Shown here one piece after another: positions 5,709 through 10,966 of a DNA stretch of 10,966 nucleotides; the stretch's first letter is position 1, and each line of letters starts with the position of its first letter. The notes under the pieces were generated by a model. It saw only the letters and a program-made list of their open reading frames with translations. It did no database searches and was not told the DNA's origin. Source of the DNA: Candidatus Scatomorpha merdipullorum (GTDB lineage Bacteria; Bacillota; Clostridia; Oscillospirales; Oscillospiraceae). The stretch lies in contig DVJK01000122.1 of assembly GCA_018716795.1 (NCBI GenBank), positions 1 through 10,966 on the forward strand. Direction: 5' to 3'. The position numbers and the translations under genes were made by a program.

Positions 5709-7235
5709 TTGCTTGCCAACAGCGTCCTCGGTAAGCTGTACGGCTTCTGGCTGTGCAGCGCAATATTCAATCTGCTCCGCGGCATATACCGGCCCTTTGC
5801 GCGCGCCTTTCACGAGAGCGCGATAATCCGCTTCCTCGGCCGCGCGCCGAAGGTGGAGCTCTGGTACGCGAACAGCCTCACGGGCCGGGCGATAAGCGCG
5901 GTCTGGGGCCTATTGCTGCGCGTATTCTCAAAGCTCATGGCCGCGCTGAGGCGGCCCGCGTCCGGCAGCTTCGTTGTCCGCTGCTGCTCCGGCTCGTACT
6001 TCTGCAATTTCGAATTCCTCATGTGCGCGGGCTTTTTCGTGATGTTCTGCGCGCCGCACTCCTTCTGGTCGAACTCCTACGGCCTTCTGATGGCCGCGGG
6101 GCTCTTCGGACTCTATTTCCTGATGGCGGCCGCGGGAGCGCGCGAGGCGGTGAGCCCGCTGGCCCTGGGCTTCCCCTTTCTGCTCTTTGTCATCTCCGTG
6201 CCGCTGAGCCTCATATTCACGTCGGATATGGGCGACAGCCTGCGCGTGGGCATGTTCTTCGCCGCGGCCTTCCTCTTCGCCTACGTCTTCATGGCGGAGC
6301 TCTCGGACGCCTCGCGGCTTGAGCGGCTGGAGCGGTGGATATACGCCGCCGTGCTCATGACCGCGCTCTACGCCTTCTATCAGCGCGTCGTGGGCGTCGA
6401 GGTCAGCGCGTCGCTGACCGACCTCTCGCTCAACACGGGCGTGCCGGGCAGGGTGTATTCCACGCTCGACAACGCAAATAACTACGCGGAATTCCTCGTG
6501 CTCTTCACGCCGCTGTGCGTGGCCTGGGCCATGCAGAGAAGGCGCCCGACGGCGAGGTTCCTCGCCTGCTGCGGCATAGCGCTGCCGCTGCTCGCGCTCG
6601 TGATGACCTATTCGCGCTCCGGCTGGCTCTCCATCGCGGCGGCGGCGCTGGTCTTCGTCTACTATCTCGACAAGCGGCTTATCCCGCCGGCCTTCGTCGT
6701 GTGCATCCTGGCGATACCCTTCCTGCCGGACAGCATCATGACGCGGCTTCTGACCATCTTCAACCCCGCGGACTCCTCGGCGAGCTTCCGCATACTCGTC
6801 TGGCAGGGCGTGCTGGACCTGCTCGCGGACTTCGGCTTCACCGGCATAGGCATGGGGCCGTACACCTTCGCGAATATCTTCCCGCTCTACGCCGTCAACG
6901 AGCACACCACCGCCGTCGTACACTCGCAGATGCTCTACCTCGAGCTCTTCCTAGAGTGGGGCGCGCTGGGCTTCATCGGCTTCATGTGGCTCATGCTCCG
7001 GCACGTCAAGGACAGCGCCTTCGCCATCACGCGCGAGCGGGACAAATCGCTCCGGCTCGGCCTCACGGCGACGCTGTCCGGCTTCTGCGGCATTGCGGTG
7101 CTCTCCGTCTTTGAATACATCTGGTACTATCCTCGAATACTTTTCGCCTTCTTCATCCTGCTCGGCGCGGCCCTCGGGCTTATGCGCGCCGCAAAAGCGG
7201 GAAATAAGCTCAAGGGGGACGCCGATGCGCGTTAA
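5709..7235 (+). CDS. O-antigen ligase/polymerase-like polytopic membrane protein (Wzy_C family)
   Basis: Probable surface-glycan polymerase or ligase that transfers lipid-linked glycan chains on the outer face of the membrane. The 508 residues hold an N-terminal cytoplasmic part (about 1-95) and then roughly ten hydrophobic segments. The family's conserved block is present: MTYSRSGWLS (299-308), then a large loop with SFRILVWQGVLD (R361), GIGMGPYTF (379-387) and VHSQMLYLELFLEWGALG (404-421). The histidine and the arginines correspond to the functional residues known in the O-antigen ligase family. The start is TTG at 5709, backed by GAGGTGAG with 6 nt spacing. The 3' end overlaps the next gene by 11 nt. 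Polymerase versus ligase cannot be decided from sequence. Confidence 0.85.
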   Translation: MLANSVLGKLYGFWLCSAIFNLLRGIYRPFARAFHESAIIRFLGRAPKVELWYANSLTGRAISAVWGLLLRVFSKLMAALRRPASGSFVVRCCSGSYFCNFEFLMCAGFFVMFCAPHSFWSNSYGLLMAAGLFGLYFLMAAAGAREAVSPLALGFPFLLFVISVPLSLIFTSDMGDSLRVGMFFAAAFLFAYVFMAELSDASRLERLERWIYAAVLMTALYAFYQRVVGVEVSASLTDLSLNTGVPGRVYSTLDNANNYAEFLVLFTPLCVAWAMQRRRPTARFLACCGIALPLLALVMTYSRSGWLSIAAAALVFVYYLDKRLIPPAFVVCILAIPFLPDSIMTRLLTIFNPADSSASFRILVWQGVLDLLADFGFTGIGMGPYTFANIFPLYAVNEHTTAVVHSQMLYLELFLEWGALGFIGFMWLMLRHVKDSAFAITRERDKSLRLGLTATLSGFCGIAVLSVFEYIWYYPRILFAFFILLGAALGLMRAAKAGNKLKGDADAR

Positions 7236-8766
7236 AACCATACTCTCCGAAAAGCTGCGCGAATCGCTGGCCTCCGTGCTGCCCATCGCGCTTATAGTCG
7301 CTCTGCTCTGCCTCTTTTTCGTGCCGGTGTCGACCGACCTCATGCTGGCCTTCGTCATCGCGGTCATACTGCTGACGGCGGGCATGGGGCTCTTCACCCT
7401 GGGCACGGAGGGCTCCATGACGCCCATAGGCAGCTATCTCGGCTCGCGCATGACGAAGTCGCGCAACCTGCCGCTCATCATCGCGCTGAGCTTCATCCTC
7501 GGCATAGCCATAACGATAGCCGAGCCGGATTTGCAGGTGCTGGCGAACAACGTGCCGCACATCAACACCTGGGTGCTTATGATAACGGTCAGCGTCGGCG
7601 TCGGCTTCTTCCTCGTCGTGAGCATGCTGCGCATACTGCTGGCGATTGACCTCAGGTGGCTGCTCACGGGCTTTTACCTCATTGTCTTTATAACGGCCTC
7701 GTTCGCGGACCCGGACTTCCTCTCCGTCGCCTTCGACTCCGGCGGCGTCACGACCGGTCCGATGACTGTGCCCTTCATAATGGCGCTCGGCGTCGGCGTG
7801 GCGAGCATACGCTCGGACAAAAACGCGGAGAGCGACTCCTTCGGCCTCGTGGGCCTGTGCTCGATAGGGCCCATAATCGCCGTCCTGATTCTCGGCTTCG
7901 CCTATGAGAGCGAGGCCGCGGACGTCGGCGCGCAGGCCGTCTCCGGCTGGGCGGACACCGTCGAGCTCGGCACGAGCTATCTCTCCGCCATTCCGCACTA
8001 TATGTTCGAGGTGGCGATGGCCCTCGCGCCGATAGTCCTCATCTTCTTCGTGTTCCAGGCGGTGTCGCTCAAGCTGCGGCGGCTGCCGTTTTTGAAGATT
8101 GTCATAGGCATACTTTATACATACGCCGGCCTCGTGCTCTTCCTCACGGGCGTCAACGTCGGCTTCTCCTCGCTCGGCACGCTGCTGGGCCGGGAGATGG
8201 CCTCCGGCGCGTGGAGCTGGCTGCTTGTGCCCGTCGCGATGCTCATGGGCTGGTTCATTATCCGCGCCGAGCCCGCGGTGCACGTCCTGAACAAGCAGGT
8301 CGAGGAGGTCAGCGCCGGCGCCGTCAGCGAGAAGGCCATGGGCCTGAGCCTCTCTGCCGCCATCGCCGCGGCCAACGGGCTCGCGATGCTGCGCGTGCTG
8401 ACCGGCGTCAATATCCTCTGGTTCCTCGTGCCCGGCTATGTACTGGCCCTGGGCCTGAGCTTCTTCGTGCCGCGCATGTTCACGGCCATCGCCTTCGACT
8501 CCGGCGGCGTGGCCTCCGGCCCGATGACCGCGACCTTCATGCTGCCGCTCGCCATGGGCGCGGCCGAGGCCGCGGGCGGGAACGTCATGACCGACGCCTT
8601 CGGGCTTGTCGCCCTCGTGGCCATGACGCCGCTCATAACCGTGCAGGTCATGGGCGTAATATATAAGCTGAAGGCCGAAAAGCTCGCCGAGCGCGAGGCC
8701 GCCCTTGCCGAGGCCGTCTCGGCCGCGGGCGAGGATGTCATAGAGCTTTGGGAGGCGGCGGTATGA
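7225..8766 (+). CDS. Tandem DUF1538 membrane protein, candidate cation/proton antiporter
   Basis: A 513-residue multi-pass membrane protein with an internal duplication. FDSGGVTTGPMTVPF (170-184) is mirrored by FDSGGVASGPMTATF (424-438), and IAEPDLQVL (98-106) by RAEPAVHVL (347-355), an offset of about 250 residues. Each half has around six hydrophobic segments. The Asp-Ser-Gly-Gly/Gly-Pro motifs sit in broken-helix-like positions and are candidates for ion binding. DUF1538 proteins UmpA and UmpB of Halomonas were reported to work together as a Na+(Li+,K+)/H+ antiporter; here the two units are on one chain. The start at 7225 is chosen over upstream in-frame codons because GGGGGA lies 5 nt before it and the residues before it are non-family. 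It overlaps the upstream gene by 11 nt and shares an ATGA with the P-II-like gene. The transported ion is inference. Confidence 0.88.
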   Translation: MRVKTILSEKLRESLASVLPIALIVALLCLFFVPVSTDLMLAFVIAVILLTAGMGLFTLGTEGSMTPIGSYLGSRMTKSRNLPLIIALSFILGIAITIAEPDLQVLANNVPHINTWVLMITVSVGVGFFLVVSMLRILLAIDLRWLLTGFYLIVFITASFADPDFLSVAFDSGGVTTGPMTVPFIMALGVGVASIRSDKNAESDSFGLVGLCSIGPIIAVLILGFAYESEAADVGAQAVSGWADTVELGTSYLSAIPHYMFEVAMALAPIVLIFFVFQAVSLKLRRLPFLKIVIGILYTYAGLVLFLTGVNVGFSSLGTLLGREMASGAWSWLLVPVAMLMGWFIIRAEPAVHVLNKQVEEVSAGAVSEKAMGLSLSAAIAAANGLAMLRVLTGVNILWFLVPGYVLALGLSFFVPRMFTAIAFDSGGVASGPMTATFMLPLAMGAAEAAGGNVMTDAFGLVALVAMTPLITVQVMGVIYKLKAEKLAEREAALAEAVSAAGEDVIELWEAAV

Positions 8767-9440
8767 TACTTAATCTCATAGCCCTGGTGGTCGACCGCGA
8801 CCGGGCGGGAGCGGTCTCCGAGCTGCTCGAGGGGCAGAAGCTGCCCCTGGTGCTCACGCTGCTCGCGCGCGGCACCGCGACGAGCGAGGTCCTCGACCTC
8901 TACGGCCTCGAGGCCACGGAAAAGGCCCTGCTGCTGAGCGTGGCGGGCGCGGACATGACGCGGCAGCTTATACGCCAGGCCAAGCGCAGGCTGTTCATAG
9001 ACGTGCCGGGCAACGGCATAATGATGGCCATACCTATCAAATCCGCAGGAGGTGGACGTACCTTGGCATATCTCTCCGGAGGCGCGGTGCAGGACAGGGC
9101 CGTGCCGGAATTCAAATTTGACCATGAGCTCATCCTCGCCGTCATAAACGAGGGGCACACCGACCCTGTCATGGACGCGGCGCGCTCCGCCGGGGCCGCC
9201 GGCGGCACGGTTATCCACGCCAAGGGCACTGGCGGCAAGCTCAGCGAGAAGTTCCTGGGCGTCTCCCTCGCCGACGAGAAGGAGCTCATCATGATTGTCG
9301 CGCGCTCGGCCGAGAAGGCCGGGATAATGCGCGCCATCGCGGAGCAGTGCGGCCCGGACACGCCCTCGGGCGCCGTGACCTTCTCCCTGCCCATCTCCGC
9401 CGTGGCCGGCCTGCGCGCCTTTGACGAGGAGGAGGCCTGA
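8763..9440 (+). CDS. Tandem P-II-like signalling protein paired with DUF1538
   Basis: Soluble protein of the P-II (GlnB-like) superfamily; 225 residues made of two related halves. Half one (about 1-95) has LVVDRDRAGAVSELL, ARGTATSEVLDLYGL, EKALLLSVA and a closing GNGIMMAIPI. Half two (about 121-217) has AVINEGHTDPVMDAA, AKGTGGKLSEKFLGV, EKELIMIVA and a closing SGAVTFSLPI. Both follow the beta-alpha-beta order of P-II, with an insertion in the T-loop position. The canonical nucleotide-binding loops of GlnB (G-[KR]-[IV]-F strand and Arg-x-Arg) are not obvious, so the ligand is unknown. The start is ATG 8763: GGAGG (8751-8755) is 7 nt upstream and ATGA overlaps the transporter stop. Translational coupling to a membrane carrier suggests it senses a ligand and gates or regulates that carrier. 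Confidence 0.85.
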   Translation: MILNLIALVVDRDRAGAVSELLEGQKLPLVLTLLARGTATSEVLDLYGLEATEKALLLSVAGADMTRQLIRQAKRRLFIDVPGNGIMMAIPIKSAGGGRTLAYLSGGAVQDRAVPEFKFDHELILAVINEGHTDPVMDAARSAGAAGGTVIHAKGTGGKLSEKFLGVSLADEKELIMIVARSAEKAGIMRAIAEQCGPDTPSGAVTFSLPISAVAGLRAFDEEEA

Positions 9441-9442
9441 GC

Positions 9443-9715
9443 ATGAGACAGTGCATGGATTCCGAGAACCTGCACCGGCGCTTCGCGCGCATCATAGGGC
9501 AGGTCCAGGCCATAGACCGCATGATAGACGAGGACGTGCCCTGCGAGGACGTGCTCTCGCAGATTAACGCCGCGAAAAGCGCGCTGCACCGCGCGGGCCA
9601 GGTCGTGCTCGAGGGGCACATAAAGCACTGCGTCCGCGACGGCATCGCGAACGGCGACGCGGACAAGACCATCGAGAGCTTCACGAAGGCCGTCGAGCGC
9701 TTCTCAAACTTTTAA
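9443..9715 (+). CDS. CsoR/RcnR-family metal-sensing transcriptional repressor
   Basis: All-helical, DNA-binding tetrameric repressor of the DUF156 family. The 90 residues include the family core RRFARIIGQVQAIDRMI (about 12-28) and the sensor fingerprint C34, H59, C63. Spacing is identical to the Cys-His-Cys Cu(I) site of CsoR (C36, H61, C65 in Mycobacterium tuberculosis) and unlike RcnR (extra N-terminal His) or CstR (Cys pair only). The fingerprint therefore favours Cu(I) or a related thiophilic signal. No copper chaperone or copper ATPase gene is in the window. GGAGG (9431-9435) lies 7 nt before the ATG, and the gene begins 2 nt after the P-II-like stop. The last 12 nt overlap the 3' end of spoVAC on the other strand. 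Confidence 0.9.
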   Translation: MRQCMDSENLHRRFARIIGQVQAIDRMIDEDVPCEDVLSQINAAKSALHRAGQVVLEGHIKHCVRDGIANGDADKTIESFTKAVERFSNF

Positions 9716-10144
9716 GAGGCAGAGCGCGAGGCCGTACAGCACGCCCGAGAGCGTGCCGTACACCAGCACCGGCCCGGCTATGACGAAGAGCTTGGCCGCG
9801 AGGCCCGCGACAAGGCCCTCGGTCTTGAACTCCAGCGCGGGCGAGGCGACGGCGTTTGCAAAGCCCGTTATGGGCACAAGCGCTCCGGCCCCGGCGAAGG
9901 CGGCGAATTTGTCGTACACACCCAGGCCCGTCAGCAGCGCGCCGAGGAAGATGAGCGCCACGCTCGTCCAGACTCCGGCGTCCTCCCCTGCCCCGGCGGC
10001 CTCGAGGCCGAGCGTTATAAGCTCGCCGAGCGTGCAGACCGCGCCGCCGCACAGAAAGGCGCGGAGCGTGTCGGGGCCCGTCACGGACTTCGGCGAGAGG
10101 CGCTTGACGAGCTCCGCGTACTGTTCGTTTGTAAGCTTGCGCAT
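9704..10144 (-). CDS. spoVAC: Stage V sporulation protein AC (spore DPA channel component)
   Basis: Inner-membrane protein of spores; SpoVA proteins move dipicolinic acid into the forespore and release it at germination, and SpoVAC has been described as a mechanosensitive channel. The 146 residues begin with a soluble helix, NEQYAELVKRLSPKS, typical of SpoVAC rather than SpoVAE. Hydrophobic segments follow at about 27-47, 58-76, 84-103 and 112-140, with the signature ALVPITGFANAVASPALEF (88-106). The start is ATG at 10144, preceded by GGGGTGAT; upstream in-frame extension is non-family. spoVAD and spoVAE, normally next in the operon, do not follow; the convergent csoR does. A forespore (sigma-G) promoter was not convincingly recognised upstream. 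Confidence 0.92.
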   Translation of the reverse strand: MRKLTNEQYAELVKRLSPKSVTGPDTLRAFLCGGAVCTLGELITLGLEAAGAGEDAGVWTSVALIFLGALLTGLGVYDKFAAFAGAGALVPITGFANAVASPALEFKTEGLVAGLAAKLFVIAGPVLVYGTLSGVLYGLALCLLKV

Positions 10145-10203
10145 GGTATCACCCCGGTTTAGGCTTCCGAATGCCGCCGGGCTTATGCGCGGAAATATTT
10201 TCA

Positions 10204-10233
10204 GTGACATTTCGGGGTCATGTGTGATAGAAT
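10204..10233 (+). promoter_or_regulatory. Sigma-A promoter for the 135-residue hypothetical gene
   Basis: GTGACA (10204-10209), 18-bp spacer, TAGAAT (10228-10233) with an upstream TGA giving an extended -10. Each box differs from consensus at one position. Transcription would start near 10240, about 30 nt before the ATG. Confidence 0.65.
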
Positions 10234-10271
10234 ACTCTTGAAATACTGCCGAGCAGATGGGAGGCTTGGTT

Positions 10272-10679
10272 ATGAACATCGAATTGACTAACAAGGAATT
10301 CCGACGGCTCCTGGACATGGTGTACATCGGCAACTGGGTTTTGAACTCCACCCGGGCCGAGGACCGCTTCAAGGACTATGACGATTTGCAGGAGAAGATT
10401 TTCGGCTGCTGCGCCAAGCTGGGCCTCAAGGATCTGTACACCACCTGGTACGGCCACGTCTTCCCCTCCCGCGCCTTTGAGGAGGGCGGCATACACGAGG
10501 CCATCGCCGACTATGAGGACGCCGTCTTCTACGATATCCTCGCCGAGGAGCTGGCGAGGCGCGACATGAGCCTCGAGCACACCGATCCCGACGACGTCAA
10601 CGAGCTCAACACCCGCATAGACGAATACTTCGACGAGTTCGAGGCGAACGGCATAGATAACCTAATGATTGAAAAATAA
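10272..10679 (+). CDS. Hypothetical acidic protein, 135 residues
   Basis: Not recognised as a member of a named family. The protein has no signal peptide or membrane segment. It is rich in Asp and Glu, notably in DYDDLQEK, DYEDAVFYD, DPDDVNELNTRIDEYFDEFE, and contains aromatic residues typical of a folded helical domain (MVYIGNWVLN, LYTTWYGHVF). Two adjacent cysteines (GCCAKLG, near residue 46) are its only Cys residues. Codon use matches the neighbours and the gene has its own promoter, GGGAGG site (10259-10264, 7 nt from the ATG) and terminator, so it is a genuine single-gene unit. An ATG five codons upstream (10257) is rejected because it overlaps the Shine-Dalgarno. No function is proposed. 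Confidence 0.85.
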   Translation: MNIELTNKEFRRLLDMVYIGNWVLNSTRAEDRFKDYDDLQEKIFGCCAKLGLKDLYTTWYGHVFPSRAFEEGGIHEAIADYEDAVFYDILAEELARRDMSLEHTDPDDVNELNTRIDEYFDEFEANGIDNLMIEK

Positions 10680-10685
10680 GCGCGA

Positions 10686-10718
10686 AAGCGCCGGAGCGCA
10701 GGGCTCCGGCGCTTTTTT
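10686..10718 (+). terminator. Rho-independent terminator
   Basis: A 12-bp perfect stem AAGCGCCGGAGC (10686-10697) and GCTCCGGCGCTT (10703-10714), loop GCAGG, T-run 10713-10718. It starts 6 nt after the stop of the 135-residue gene. The last T's are also the stop codon (TTA on the plus strand, 10717-10719) of the convergent CGGC-domain gene, and the same stem may weakly terminate that transcript. Confidence 0.9.
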
Positions 10719-10966
10719 AATGCGTCCAGTCCAAAATTCTCACGCCCTCGCCCGCCTCGGCGGCGGCGAGGTCCATTAGCCTCTTGGCGAAGGGGCAGGG
10801 GTAGCCTATTGGCGTGCCCTTTTTTATGCAGCTGGCGAAGACTATCGTGTCCGCGCCGCGCTTTACAAGCTCGCGCACCCTGAGCGGCACGCGCTTGCCC
10901 GGGCAGCCGCCGCAGTTCGTGAAGCCGACGAGCTCGATGTCCTCCTCCACGCCCTCGAATACGCCC
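10717..10966 (-). CDS. CGGC-domain protein, 5' end cut by window
   Basis: Small putative metal-binding protein of unknown function. Visible are FTNCGGCPGKRV, ELVKRGADTIVFASC, and KKGTPIGYPCPFAKRL, followed by the end RILDWTH. The CGGCP motif and the later Cys residues (SC, PCP) are the family's proposed ligands. The frame is open to the window edge and reads GVFEGVEEDIELVGF before the motif, which fits the middle of a typical protein of about 110-115 residues. A GTG at 10948-10950 is therefore probably an internal valine and about 30-40 N-terminal residues are missing. Confidence 0.85.
   Translation of the reverse strand, partial: GVFEGVEEDIELVGFTNCGGCPGKRVPLRVRELVKRGADTIVFASCIKKGTPIGYPCPFAKRLMDLAAAEAGEGVRILDWTH

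Noticed and set aside
5928..6923. 331-codon minus-strand ORF opposite the O-antigen-ligase-like gene
   Set aside because: Charged low-complexity sequence that is the complement of transmembrane codons; a shadow frame.
7093..7224. In-frame extension upstream of the DUF1538 start
   Set aside because: The extra residues are the O-antigen-ligase-like gene read in another frame; the GGGGGA site places the start at 7225.
7210..8283. 357-codon minus-strand ORF opposite the DUF1538 gene
   Set aside because: Same His/Arg/Glu-rich shadow pattern; no start signal and no family match.
9443..9715. A copper-resistance operon
   Set aside because: The CsoR-type residues suggest Cu(I), but no copper ATPase, chaperone or oxidase is encoded in the window.
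10145..10271. Sigma-G promoter for spoVAC
   Set aside because: GCATA- and CATTC-like pieces occur on the minus strand, but none have the spacing needed for a forespore promoter.

Overview
The window reads like chromosomal DNA of a GC-rich, spore-forming, Gram-positive member of the Clostridia, most likely an Oscillospiraceae/Ruminococcaceae-type gut bacterium. This rests on a Bacillus/Clostridium-type large SRP RNA immediately upstream of dnaX, a spoVAC sporulation gene, a DUF4330 protein, strong GGAGG-type Shine-Dalgarno sites and GTG/TTG starts, and third codon positions dominated by G and C. The organism assignment is inference. No tRNA, CRISPR array, phage gene or transposase is visible.

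Layout. (1) 1-2490, plus strand: the 3' part of the SRP RNA gene (cut by the window start), then dnaX (clamp-loader tau subunit) and ybaB/ebfC, closed by a 13-bp hairpin terminator. This is the classic scr-dnaX-ybaB cluster, but recR, which normally follows, is absent here. (2) 2491-2716: a gene-free stretch packed with palindromes. (3) 2717-3862, minus strand: an AlaX-type alanyl-tRNA editing protein with a DHHA1 domain. It has its own promoter and a structured leader of about 120 nt. (4) 4030-9715, plus strand: a tightly packed run of six genes read from one visible promoter. They encode a GT4 glycosyltransferase, a DUF4330 membrane-anchored protein, an O-antigen ligase/polymerase-like membrane protein, a double-DUF1538 membrane transporter candidate, a double P-II-like protein, and a CsoR-family metal-sensing repressor. 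(5) 9704-10144, minus strand: spoVAC, convergent with csoR and overlapping it by 12 nt. (6) 10272-10679, plus strand: an unrecognised acidic 135-residue protein with its own promoter and terminator. (7) 10717 to the window end, minus strand: a CGGC-domain protein, cut by the window edge.

How the genes work together. The first three plus-strand genes of region 4 form a surface-polysaccharide module: sugar transfer, an exported or anchored accessory protein, and polymerisation or ligation. The last three look like a separate regulated-transport module. A DUF1538 membrane protein made of two homologous halves overlaps by 4 nt (ATGA) a soluble protein made of two P-II-like halves, and a CsoR-type sensor follows 2 nt later. 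The arrangement parallels AmtB/GlnK and SbtA/SbtB, where a P-II protein gates its neighbouring transporter, and it is the best candidate here for a poorly described system. The most unusual single-gene observation is that the glycosyltransferase has no ATG/GTG/TTG at its conserved N-terminus; an ACG sits at ideal distance from a perfect GGAGG.
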